A stretch of 64,000 nt of DNA from Protopterus annectens (taxonomy: Eukaryota > Chordata > Ceratodontiformes > Protopteridae). The notes beneath the pieces are model-generated. The model was not told the DNA's origin, did no database searches, and saw nothing but the letters and a program-made list of their open reading frames with translations. The DNA lies in the NCBI RefSeq assembly GCF_019279795.1, contig NC_056726.1:1020578527-1020642526 (forward strand), written 5' to 3'. Shown here in pieces: positions 20,736-31,415 of the stretch (position 1 is its first letter; each line of letters opens with the position of its first letter). The translations under genes were made by a program, and so were the position numbers.

Positions 20736-22785
20736 ATTGACATTTGATTACTGGGAAAGTTTAACTGGGTAAAAGCCAATTGTCAGTGGAGTCCTGGGGA
20801 GAAAATCTCTAAATAATTACAAAACATTTTAACAATAATAATTATACAATCTTCAAAAATAAAAGAAAAAAGCTACAGTTTAAATAATTATAACAAATTA
20901 GACATAAAAATACTGGTTAAAAATCGATAGAAGGTATAGGACAATCACTTAATATTTAGAGAAATTTTAGACAGTTTTTAGAGGAGTTAAAGGTAAGCTT
21001 GTCTAATACAGACAGGAATTACAATATGAAGTGAAGAAAAAAAAAAACAGACGTATGGTATATTTTGAGAGAAAGCCAGGAAAGAGAATTGGATACCAGT
21101 AAGGAAGTAAGTGATGAAGGGAGAGTAAGGAGGTATAAGAATGAAAGGGTACTTGTTCACATTTAGGGATATAGTTTATCCTGGTTTTGAGCAAGGACAG
21201 AACCAGATTTTAAAGTGGCTTTGAAAGATGGGGGGAGGGTATAGAACTGAAGGACACATGTAAGCAGTTCCAGGCCTTAGCAATCTTGCATGAGTACTGA
21301 CAATGCTCAGCAAATTTGGTAGGTTTGTAGACAGAGAAGTTTGTGGTCACTGGATCAAAATGACTGACTAGGAACATAGTTGTGTGGAATCTTTTTAGTG
21401 CTGAACAGGAAGATGGATGCCAGATAATTTTATAGGTAGTAAGACATTGTGTGCATTATTCAGATGTAAATGTTTGCGAAGCCTGGAGGTTAGTAATGAT
21501 GGGAGCACCATAAGGAAGACTGGGGGGGGGCGGAGATAAGTAATGGCTAGTGTAGTTTTACTTCTAATGGTGAGAACGTTTTTGGATCTGTAAAGCATTC
21601 CAAGTTTATGATGATTTTTTTCTTATGCAACTTTAAATATGCAGGTTTTATGTAAGATTATCATCCACTATCACCCTTAATAGTTTGCTATGAGAAGTGA
21701 CTTCAATGGTTGTATTATCAAGAAAGAAGACTTTAAATTTTGTTTTTTCATGAGAGTGGTATTTGAGGGAAAAGTAGTAGTTTGGTCTTTTTTGGGATGA
21801 GCATGAGTTGTGAGTTACAAAGCCATGTTTCAGTGGCTGTTAAAGCTTCCTGAGCAATTTTTTTGAGGTGTACCATGTCAGATTTGCAAATGACAGTGGA
21901 ATAATCTGTGTATTGTAGTAGGGTGGTCAGTTGTGTGGCAGTATAGATGGTGTTGGTGAAAATGCTAAAGAGGAGTGAACCAAGAGTAGACCCTTGTTGT
22001 ACACCAGTGGTAAATGGGAAGTAAGGAGAGATCATGCAGTGCCATTTTACTGACTGATACCTATTGGGCAGACAGCTTTTGAATCACAGAAAGGTGGACT
22101 GAGAGAGACCTAGTGAGGACATGTGAAGTAGAAGTTTGCTATGACAAACTATGTCAAAAGTTTTAGATAAGTCTAGAAATAAGGAAGTGACTAGTTTGCC
22201 ATATCTGTATCTTGATGGTCAGTAACTATATAGGTTAGAAGGGCAGTGTTAGTACTATGAGAAGGACAGAAGCCATGTTGTGTAGGGGATGGGAGTTCTT
22301 CCTGCAAGAGATGGTCTAGAAATTGTTTTTGAATACATTTTGTCAAGTATTTTGGTGAGGAGAGATGATTGTTATAGGTCTAAAGTTATTAATGTCTGTT
22401 AAATTTCCTCCTTTGTGCAGACAGGTAATGTGTGACTTTTTCCAGAGATAGGAAATGTGGGATTCCTGGACTGACTATTTATTAGGATTGAGACAGGATA
22501 GGCAATATTATTAGCTGCTACTTTTAGGCACTTGCTTGGAAGCTGATAGTATGATTTTAAGTTTGTTTATGAGCAGTTTTATATAGGATCTGGGCAAAGG
22601 TTTTAAGGTGAAAGTGGATGTGCTGATATGTGGCTGTTGGGCAGGGTTGGGGCTAGATGTTGAGGAATCCTTGGTTAGAGATGCTATACTATCTATAAAA
22701 TATGAGTTGAACTGTATTGCAGTTTTGAGTGGTGAGTTATTGGGAGAGGGGTTTGGGTTGAATGTTTCACCAGGATGTAAGATTT
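20736..22785 (-). pseudogene. Old L2-like LINE, part 3' of the LTR insertion
   Basis: Minus-strand frames start right after the LTR element with LHPGETFNPNPSPNNS and proceed through a QFNSYFIDSIASL-type segment. The RT block follows: GVQQGSTLGSLLFSIFTN, LLQYTDYSTVICKS (21748-22035), with YTDY in place of YADD. The C-terminus runs through 21200, and a diverged 3' tail lies at 20740-20815 (gagattttctccccaggact on the minus strand). There are many stops. Together with 28621-28745 it is a single LINE split by the LTR element. Confidence 0.85.
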
Positions 22786-23827
22786 TGAAAAATTAATTTT
22801 AAGGTGCTAAAGCACTGTGCTGTTACTCTGATGCTTACTGTGATGGATTTGAAGTCTTCTTAAGACACTCAGTCTTGCTGGCTGGATTCTGCTGAAATCA
22901 AACTCTGGTTTTAGTTGCATTCACAGTCTGTTGCATACAGAAACTTGCAGAATATACACTGATGAGAGAATATACTTTACAGCACCTGTCTTTAAGAGCA
23001 GTAACCAATGACTTTTATACTGCAGTGGTGGTGCTGCGGTAGCGTTGTCACCTCACAGTGAGACGTTGTCCTGTTCGATTCTCAGCTAGAGCGTCTTCTG
23101 TGTGGAGACATGCATGAATGGGCGTACCTTCATTGAAGGTTGTGCATCAGGGCCAGCAACTCTGCACGTAAAAATCTACTGCCAATAATTAGCGGACCAG
23201 AGTTCCGCTGTGGCGACCCCTAACCGGGAAAAGCTGAAATACACAACAACAACCACCGATAACTTTTATAATAAACCACACGTACTTCTATTACAGCTTC
23301 AGAAACTGTTCTACTTTACTTCTCATATAGTACAGATGTGAGAGATATAACATTTACATCGGGACAAATGTGTCCCTACCAATACCCCTAACATAACTAG
23401 ATTTAATATAGACTTTATATATTTTTTTAATTAAGCACGACCTCTTGGATTTAGAAAGATACTGCCTTGATGACGCAAATGCTGATAACTGCAGAAAAGC
23501 ATATTTTTCAAGGAAACGCCCTGTGTATAAACACATGTCCTGTTGTCCATTCTTTAAAGAAAGCAGATTATTTTTTTTCTGATATATCCTGTTTTTTTTT
23601 ACATTCTTGCCAAGTCTGTAAGAAGTCAGCTTTCTTGATGTGTGTGTAATACACTCATAAGCAAGTTCCTTATTTTGTAAGCCACGGTCATTTAGTATGG
23701 ATGCTAATCACATATTACTAAACTCTGTTTCTGCATTTAAGCAAGCTTTATCTTATTCCTTATTTATGTTGCATATTTGTAGCAAAGTTACTTTCAATCT
23801 TAAAACCTTGTTGAGCATAAGCTTACA
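22786..23827 (-). repeat. 3' LTR of the LTR element, with SINE insertion
   Basis: Homologous to the 5' LTRs at 27727-28620 and 14532-15424 and bounded by TG..CA. It is interrupted by a 240-bp SINE at 23020-23259. It carries a single copy of the block that is tandemly expanded in the 5' LTRs. In an 87-base sample near 22870-22950, about four differences separate it from the right 5' LTR, while the two 5' LTRs differ by about one. Confidence 0.9.
23020..23259 (+). mobile_element. tRNA-derived fish-type SINE inside the 3' LTR
   Basis: The head contains gcggtagcgttgtcacctca and, further on, ctgttcgattctcagc, which read as A-box and B-box regions of a tRNA-related promoter. The body ends ttccgctgtggcgaccccta and accgggaaaagctgaaa, a 3' module familiar from fish tRNA-SINEs with L2-type tails, followed by an (aca)n tail. 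The flanks tgacttttata (23009-23019) and taacttttata (23260-23270) are the target duplication. They coincide with the LTR TATA box (TATAAAAGTTA on the minus strand). Confidence 0.88.
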
Positions 23828-23840
23828 ATTCCCTCTATTT
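23828..23840 (-). promoter_or_regulatory. Polypurine tract
   Basis: On the minus strand aaatagagggaat lies immediately before the 3' LTR start TGTAAGC. The position and composition fit the plus-strand primer of LTR elements. Confidence 0.7.
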
Positions 23841-26314
23841 ATTTTAAAACATACTTAAAACACTTTATACTGATATGTATTTTTGATCACATTATATAGA
23901 AAACACATTAAGAAACAAAATATTTAGTCTTCTTTTGATACGCAAATCAAAATGCAATTTTACATAGTTAATACAATTATATCAAGTATTACTTCCAAAA
24001 CTGAATGTATTTAACAACTTTTTTCTTTTGCAGACTATTCTGTGAAAATATTTTACCAGTTATGAACTGTGTCTGCTTTAGTTTTATTTTTTAACTTGAG
24101 TCATTTATTGTTTTGCAATCACAGAATTTAATTTATGACTTGTTTTTTCCATAGGTTATAGATTCATAGGTTAGTACTAAGCTAACTGCCCTTGCGAGCC
24201 ATTTTAAGCCTAGCCAATTATCCCTTGTGAGACTCAAACCCTGCACCTTGTGTTTGTAAGGCAAACACCTTAACCATTAGGCCACCCACTTAGAACTCTT
24301 TTGTTAACTCTTTGCACCTGTTGAATTAATTATTTACTTTTATTGATTATTTTATATCAAAAGATTAGAGATAGACTAATATCTATAAGAGACAAGAACT
24401 ATGTGCTACTCTAAGCATTTATACACTGCTGAAAATATACAGTTTCGATTTCATTTTAACCATAATATTGTGGTCATGTCTCTGAACTGCCCATTAACAT
24501 CTTGGTAAAGTACTGAACTGGCCTTAAATATTTGAATGCAATTATTTCAGTATATTTAATACTTGAGGATTTAAAAAAAAAACATGATTTATACACTAAA
24601 GAATGCTATGTACATATTAGTCTATTAGCTTTATGAGTACAATATTTTAATATAATTTTCCTCTAACTGGGGTAACCAATACTAGTACAGATAAAATGAT
24701 GGTCCAAAAACCGATAATAAGACTCCAACTTAAAACCAGTGATAATATTACAACTTGACAAATTACTTTTGAACTTATTACAATGTATCCTGTACAGTAT
24801 GTATTTACATAGAATGTTTGCTATTCATGTATTTCAAACTAGTAGCTATCCTCATCCCAATTTTTTTAAACATGGTTTTTCACACATATTTATTACTGGA
24901 CATTAATTTAATTTGTACTGAATTATTTTGTATTTGTACATAATTCAATCTACAAATTTAGTAACATTAACATGAAGCAAAATCTTGGAAAATTCTTATG
25001 TCTCTTTAGAAGTATCTAGTGGAATTGCCACCAGAGGCAACTACATACCCAGAAATTAGAAACATTTATGCTTTTTGCATACCAACATTGTCTTGCCAAA
25101 ACCATATTAAAAAATAGTGACCAGTTTTGCTCACTTTTTACATATCTTTACTTTTTCTTGTGTAGCTTTAATAAAGCAATTTTAAGCAATCTCTTGTATA
25201 GCTTTACAGTTTAACAGGTTGTAAATACAATTTAATACTAAACAATACAATAATAACTAGAATGGTAGCTATTATCAACTTGTAAAATATCTTATCATGT
25301 TTGGTTTAATCCAGTATTCCTAATGCACTAATACTGTTTTTCCCTCCCCTCTGAAAGAGTATTGTCAAGAAGGAATGAGATATTTCTTCCTGTAGCTTTA
25401 TTTTAAACCCTTTTGCAATACTGCTCATGCAGTCAGTGTAAAACTGAGAAAGTATCCCTCCCCCTGTAGTATTGCACTATTGTTTATTTGTTTTATAATG
25501 TATGTCAGCCCAACACTTTGGTTATACATTTGCTTTATTAGGTTATTAAACTATAGACCTTTGTCTGATTTGATCATTTTTTGGCTGTTTTTAATGACAA
25601 AATATATTTTTTTCTGTTGCCTTTGCTGTCTACTTCTAATAGTAGCTATTTGTACACTCCTATATACTTTATTTGAACTATATGTATACTATAACCCATC
25701 TGCTGGCTATACTTGATGTAACTGAGGTTTTTTACTTTTAACCTTTATGCACAATTGTGATATTTTATTACATTTACCAAATAATGTTGCATGTGAACAT
25801 TTTACCAATTATGTTTTAATAACAATAAGTTTTTAGATAAACTCAAGCCACTTGTTTGGCAATCAGTCTCGTTTCTTATCTTATCTGCTCAACATTTCTT
25901 GTAAGTATTCATTCAGTCTAGGAAGGTCTGAGCTCACATTTCAGTTAACCCTTTTAGCATTTTTCCTTTATTCATATGTTAGTAAAATGCAGTTATAAAA
26001 CACTTGGTGTTATATTTGTGATTTGCATAACTATGCAAACTAAACATTATTTTACAATTAGCTTACATATTTTTTAACTTTTGATTTCAGTATTTTTATT
26101 TATTTATCTGCTCTGTCATTCATTTTACAAAGATTGCTTGACTAATACCATCTGTGATTTTATTTCTTTTTAAAATTCAGAACTTTAACTGATGTGGTGT
26201 TACTATACAATTATAACAAAATTGTAAAAAATAAATAGCTTAACGAACACGTTTATATTTACATTATTTATATTTGCTGTTGTCTGCCTGTTATTATTGT
26301 GCATTGTATAAAAA
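23841..26314. other. AT-rich non-coding interior of the LTR element
   Basis: About 2.5 kb without coding motifs. The 78-codon open frame at 25480-25716 is hydrophobic and AT-driven and is not supported as a gene. A CR1-tailed SINE interrupts at 24149-24290. The left arm counterpart, if any, is hidden by the gap. Confidence 0.6.
24149..24290 (-). mobile_element. tRNA-derived SINE with CR1 3' tail, full length
   Basis: Read on the minus strand: a tRNA-like head (ggtggcctaatggttaaggt, gtttgccttacaaacac, then gcagggtttgagtctcac with a B-box-like core) joins a tail tggctaggcttaaaatggct, cgcaagggcagttagcttag, tactaacctatgaatc. The tail is the same as that of the CR1 elements here. This fits a SINE mobilised by CR1 machinery. 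It is about 140 bp. Confidence 0.85.
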
Positions 26315-26859
26315 GAAAATACATGCATGTCAGTCTTGTGACTTTAAATCTTTATAGAAGCATGTCACTGTTGTGACTGTAAATCTTTACTCTTATTAAC
26401 TATTTTTATTTAATTTTTATACACAAACTGTTTTGTTTACCTTTTGATTATGCTATGAGAATGGCAGTCATACACTCTACTGTAGTACAGATAAATATCT
26501 TGCTTTAACTGAATGGAAGTTTTAAACATTTGAGAATGATTTGTATTTTACCATCCTACCATGTATGCTTAACCATTTTCAAAACACAAACATATTATAC
26601 AATATATCTCTTTTGTACAGATCAGCTATAGTTTCCTGCTCTTTCCCAATGTAAGTAGGAAGTTAGTCTTTGTCAGTTTAGCTAATCTATTTTCTTCATC
26701 TTGCAACTGCTGTTCAAGAGTTTCCTCATGGTCTGCCTGATATGTCTCAGGAACCTTTTCTGCTGAATCTGAAACTCCCATGCACTTTTGGAAAAATGTT
26801 TGTATAACTTGTCTAAGCTTCCTGAACTCATTGTGTCTGTCTCTTAGAAGTTTATTACA

Positions 26860-27060
26860 TTATTTTGTAACAAAATGTACTAGAGGTTCTGTCAGTAACT
26901 GATTTGACTCCTGTTGTAACTCTGAGATAATCGTTTTACATGTGGTGACAGGACATAACTGTTCAACATCTGAATATAATGGAAACACTTTACTCTTAGT
27001 TAATTCTTTATCATGAACAGATCTGTCTTCACAGTCTATTGTTTTAGCAATATCATGCAA
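26860..27060 (-). pseudogene. ORF B of the LTR element, right copy (truncated by stop)
   Basis: Identical to the left copy at residues 1-66, then a GAA to TAA change gives a stop after FVTK. The remaining 78 codons are still recognisable downstream to about 26625. Confidence 0.7.
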
Positions 27061-27299
27061 TACTTTTTATGGCATAATACACAAAATGCAGTTTTTGTTG
27101 AATCACACAATAAACATTTGTCATACCCCACATGGTTTTCTTTGAGAAACCAGTCAAATATTGTAATACGTTTGCATAATGCCTTACAATCAACCTGCCC
27201 TAATAAGGTTTTACATTTACTAATGTGCTGTGTATACCAACATTGCAATTTATTAAAGCTTGGCTTATTCTTGCATGAATTATGTCTAATAATATCCAT
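27036..27299 (-). CDS. Cys-rich ORF A of the LTR element (intact copy)
   Basis: An 87-residue frame with an ATG start, located 0.4 kb after the PBS. It has eleven Cys residues, at approximate positions 9, 20, 29, 38, 42, 62, 65, 73, 76 and 81 (ten clearly placed). The last five form CxxC-x7-CxxC-x4-C, a likely zinc-binding module; residues KKYC close it. No gag (major homology region, CCHC knuckle) or pol motif is present. A superficial resemblance to Cys-rich tails of piggyBac-type transposases was considered but is not sufficient. The place in the element suggests a gag-position or leader protein. Function unknown. Confidence 0.6.
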   Translation of the reverse strand: MDIIRHNSCKNKPSFNKLQCWYTQHISKCKTLLGQVDCKALCKRITIFDWFLKENHVGYDKCLLCDSTKTAFCVLCHKKYCMILLKQ

Positions 27300-27702
27300 A
27301 CTGTCTAATAATATGCAAACTGTCTAATAATATGCAAACTGTCTAATAGCATCCATACAAAAAAATGTGACACAGAAAAAAGTCTTACCAGTTAGCAAAA
27401 AAACAGGTGATCAGGCTGTTGTTGTAGACGGTTGGAAATTTTTCAAAGTCACTTGAGAAGCTGGTGAAGCACAACAGGCAGCGGACTGCTGTACAAAGTA
27501 GATATCCACCTTTTCTTGAAGAATGAATGACATTGTGACTTTCCTAAACTAGTCTCATTGGATTCAGACGTCTGAAAAAACTTTACTGCTGCAAGCTGCA
27601 TAAACTGGAATACTTCTGTTTTGAAATTACACATATGCACAACTGTTAGTTACTGCAATTTGACTGAAGTGACCCTCTGCAGGGCTTAGCCTTCCCTCTG
27701 TG

Positions 27703-27725
27703 TTCGAATGCAGGTAGGCTCGCCA
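27703..27725 (-). promoter_or_regulatory. Primer-binding site (right copy)
   Basis: Same TGGCGAGCCTACCTGC then ATTCGAA as at 15426, one base from the LTR end. Confidence 0.85.
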
Positions 27726-27726
27726 T

Positions 27727-28620
27727 TGAAAATTTAATTTCAAGGTGCTAAAGCACTGTGCTGTTACTCTGATGCTTACTGTGATGGATTTGAAGTCTTC
27801 TTAAGACACTCAGTCTTGCTGGCTGGATTCTGCTGAAATCAAAGTCTGGTTATAGTTGCATTCACAGTCTGTTGCATACAGAAGCTTGCAGAATATACAC
27901 TGATGAAAGAATATACTTTGCAGCACCTGTCTTTAAGAGCAGTAACCAATAACTTTTATAATAAACCACACATACTTCTGTTACAGCTTCAGAAACTGTT
28001 CTACTTTACTTCTCATATAGTACAGATGATGTGAGAGATATAACATTTACCTCGGGACAAATGTGTCCCTACCAATATCCCTAACATAACTGGATTTAAT
28101 ACAGACTTTATATATATTTTTAATTAAGCACTCCCTCTTGGTTTTGGAAAGATACTGCCTTGATGACGCAAATGCTGACATATATGTTTTTGTGCAAATG
28201 CTGATAGCTGCAGAAAAGCATATTTTTAAGGAAACGCCTTGTGGATAAACTTTCTTAGAAAAGCATACTTTTAAACTTTTTAGAAAAGCATATTTTTCAA
28301 GGAAACGCCTTGTGGATAAACACATGTCCTGTTGTCCATTCTTTAAAGAAAGCAGATTAGTTTTTTTCTGATATATCCTAATTTTTTTTTTTACATTCTT
28401 GCCAAGTCTGTAAGAAGTCAGCTTTCTCGATGTGTGTGTAATGCACTCATAAGGAAGTTCCTTATTTTTTTAAGCCACAGTCATTTAGTATGGATGCTAA
28501 TCACATATTACTAAACTCTGTTACTGCATTTAAGCAAGCTTTATCTTATTCCTTATTTATGTTGCATATCTGTAGCAAAGTTACTTTCAACCTTAAAACC
28601 TTGTTGAGCATAATCTTACA
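27727..28620 (-). repeat. 5' LTR of the LTR element (right arm)
   Basis: 894 bp, TG..CA, with the TATAAAAG box at about 27953-27960 on the minus strand. It contains the tandemly expanded block (about 28165-28320) shared with the left copy but not with the 3' LTR. It is followed by GATTT at 28621-28625. Confidence 0.92.
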
Positions 28621-28745
28621 GATTTCTTTAATGGATGTCCAAACTTTTTTGGGGTTGTGTTCAGTATTATTCTGAAAGTTATTACAGTGTAGTTTTTTGT
28701 CTTCATTTATTTGCTTTGTAGTATGATTGGGAAGCATTTTGAAGG
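28621..28745 (-). pseudogene. Old L2-like LINE, part 5' of the LTR insertion
   Basis: Minus strand: NHTTKQINEDKKLHCNNF and NTEHNPKKVWTSIKEI, matching the HNPKKFWAGFNNL region of the LINE at 58226-60334. It is 5' truncated near 28745 and joins across the LTR element to 22780 in frame. Confidence 0.85.
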
Positions 28746-29009
28746 TTCCATGATATTGAGGCGTTGACCCTCAGGTCAGTTTATAACTGAGAACAATCAG
28801 TTTATAGCCAGAATGAAGCAATTAACAAAGAGATTCAAGTAAAACAGCTGAGAATAAATAACTAGCAAATGCAGTATAGTCTACAGGTTAATCAAAAGGG
28901 AACAGTGGTCAACGTAGTAAGAGGTTCTTAGAGTGCATGGACTATTTCACACAGCAGACATGTATGTAACTGATTAAAGTTAATATGCAGCAAGGTTCTT
29001 TAGATAAAT

Positions 29010-29310
29010 ATGCTTACATTAAAGAATGACAAAATTCTCAGTAAACTTCTAGGTGTAGGGCCTTGTGGCAGAGCTCCTGCAACACTGAGGTCAGATGTAG
29101 TAACTGCAGGCTATTGAATGACAAAATTCCCAGTTAACTTGTAGGTGTAGGACCTTGTGCAGAGCTCTTGCAATATTGTGGTCAGATGAAGTGACCGCAG
29201 GTTACTAAACAATGACAAAATTCTCACTTAACTTGCAGGTGTAGGGCCATGTGACAGAGCTCTTACAATTTTGAGATCAGATGTATTGACTGCAGACTCT
29301 GCTCAATTTA
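29010..29310 (-). repeat. 93-bp minisatellite, three units (right arm)
   Basis: Reverse complement of 13845-14120, with the same number of units. Confidence 0.8.
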
Positions 29311-29489
29311 ACAGTTAATATGTTTATTGTGACTTATAAAATCCAGTTTAAAAACTAGAACCTAAAGAACACTACCACTATAAAATTTGTTTGTTGTGAA
29401 CTTTTTGCCATTTAGATTTCTTTAGTAATACCTATGGTTGCAGACAGCTGTGCATTTTTTTAAAATGTGAGGACAAAAGTTGATTCTAT

Positions 29490-30380
29490 CAAAAAACTTA
29501 GGCTCCACCCATTGGAAGTCACAGTGCAAACTTTCAAAGCTCTATTGGAAGGAATGTGTTAATACTATCTTTCTGGAAATCATCCACCCCTGGTACTATC
29601 ATAGCGACAAGACACTCTTAAAGTTGAATCCGTAGTCAGGGACTTGGGAACACACATAGTAATCTAGCATTTGACCATCAAGTGTTTTCAGTAGAGAGGA
29701 AATCATTCTACATTGTGAAACTTATATAAACAAAGGTATGGCATCTAAGTCCAAGGAAGCCATTGTTCCATCTTATTCGTACCTAATCAGGAATATCCAA
29801 CTATTAGTTACACACTAAAAGAATGCAGAGCATATGTAACATGTCCAGTGTAGTTTGCCTCAAGGCCCTATCCCTGTTTTCTGTCTCCTACAGGCTGTTA
29901 ATCGGAGATCTATGCATGGCATATAAGGCATTATCAGACCCCACTTTGATGGACCTCCTGCATATCCGCAAAACAAACAGCACTAGAAATACCCATTGCA
30001 GAGACTTTTAAATCTTGCCTCTGATATAAATAGGACCTGCTGGAGAGATAGGCATGTATTCCAGAGGCCATCCTTTCACTGGAACAGGCTACCCATCCAT
30101 ATAAAGCAGAGTTCCTCCCTAACTCAATTTAAGTGCAACTTGGCCAGTTGGATAGGGAAGAGGAACTTCATCTCTGGGTCGGCACATATGTCTCTAATGG
30201 ACACAGGCAGCTTGTAAATGGTTAATTTCCCAGGCCCCTGCTTGTAAATGATTCATCTCCCAAGCTCCTGCTTACACTTATTGAGGGTACCAGAACCTGT
30301 CAGAGATTTGTGATGCATAGCTAGACTTAAAAAGGCCCTTGTGGTCATTAGCCTAGTAAAGACCTATGAGTCTATGCCAT
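29490..30380 (+). pseudogene. CR1 LINE 3' end (right arm)
   Basis: Plus strand: SVVRDLGTHIVI, RLLIGDLCMAYKALSDPTLM, NLASDINRTCWRDRHVFQRP, HWNRLPIHIKQSSS, QFKCNLASWIGKRNF, SGSAHMSLMDTGSL and stop (30217). The tail aaaaaggcccttgtggtcat then tagcctagtaaagacctatg follows. Frameshifts upstream of 29800 make it inactive. Confidence 0.88.
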
Positions 30381-30599
30381 CACTGTCATGGAACAGATGA
30401 TATATTTAACATAACAGACTGAGTGGCAACATACATGAGGGCTGTCAATGTCTGAATCACCTGACTGGTGTGTTGGACAGACACGAGTGCCACCACTGCC
30501 TCCATGGGTCCATATGCATCCATACTGACTGCTGCTGCTCATCTGCCTCACTGCTGTTAACCCACACTGGGCAGTTTGGTCAAGTTCATGTACTGCTAC

Positions 30600-30765
30600 C
30601 TCCCTGTGCCACTTCCTGGTGTTCAGAGGTGTAGCTTACTCCTCATACCACTCCTTGATGTTCAGAGGTACAACTAACTCCCTGTACCACTCCCTGATGT
30701 TCAGAGGTGCAGCCGCCTCCCCGTACCACTTCCTGATGTTCAGAAATGTGTCTAGTTATTTTTGC
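30600..30765 (-). repeat. 45-bp minisatellite (right arm)
   Basis: Reverse complement of 12430-12602. The plus strand is open as repeats of a 15-residue block starting LMFRG, an accident of period and composition. Confidence 0.75.
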
Positions 30766-31013
30766 ATCTGGTACCTAACACTTATCTGGCAACCCCTCAA
30801 CTTTAAAAAAAGGTTCCTCTCCCTAGAGTTGATGATCCAAAAAAACAAAACAAAAAATAAAAGTCTTTTCTCCTATTTTAATCTGTTGCAGACTGTTAAT
30901 AGTTTATGCCACACAAGAAGTGCAGACGGACTGCAGTTCTGATTGGAAATACAATACTGGCATTTACCTCTAAAGGTTAATCTGCACTGAAGACCAGTCA
31001 GGATCTGCTGTTT

Positions 31014-31415
31014 GTGACTGCTAACATTTTGTGCATGTATCAACTGCCCCCTTTGATGCACCCTAATTACACTATTGCTAGCACTTCTCCAGGTACAGCA
31101 TGGTGTTGCTGCCCACAAATACATGGTGGTCAGACACATGGCATGGCCAGGCACCTGCAGTCCCATGGATTGCTTTTATCCTTGTCAGCAGGTGGTGGTA
31201 CCAGTATCATACTCTTCATATGGGGTATTCATGGACTGTATCCTTTCTCCCTGATGTCCCTGAATACCTGTTACACCCAAACACCCAGGACAGCCACATC
31301 TGCTGGAGCTCTGTCCCTTGAAGCCATTCTGAACAAGCACTCCGTACTGCTGGAAACTGAGCCCCCTCTCAGGAAGCATTACTGCCTCTATGCAACGTGT
31401 ACCAAGGTCCCCTAG
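31014..31415 (+). other. 133-aa open frame, counterpart of 11757-12176
   Basis: Same ends as the left-arm frame, with a six-codon internal deletion near 31225 and several substitutions. Unknown; probably part of an unidentified repeat. Confidence 0.3.

Larger units (their letters stand above)
22786..28620 (-). mobile_element. Complete LTR retroelement without pol, with 5-bp target duplication
   Basis: Structure in minus-strand order: 5' LTR 28620-27727, PBS 27725-27703, ORF A 27299-27036, ORF B from 27060, a long AT-rich non-coding interior, a polypurine tract at 23840-23828 (aaatagagggaat), and 3' LTR 23827-22786. GATTT flanks both ends (22781-22785 and 28621-28625). Removing the element and one GATTT rejoins the L2-like reading frame (WTSIKEI to LHPGE). 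The interior is about 3.9 kb, and no protease, reverse transcriptase, RNase H or integrase motif is visible, so the element would need another element's enzymes. Five-base duplications and TG..CA ends are typical of Gypsy-like or retrovirus-like elements; which of these is not decidable here. Confidence 0.92.

Noticed and set aside
25480-25716. 78-residue hydrophobic frame as a membrane protein or env remnant
   Set aside because: AT-rich composition explains the Phe/Leu/Ile/Tyr content; it is on the opposite strand to the LTR element and has no env features.
27036-27299. piggyBac transposase Cys-rich tail
   Set aside because: Cys spacing is only loosely similar, no DDD catalytic domain is nearby, and it lies downstream of an LTR and PBS.
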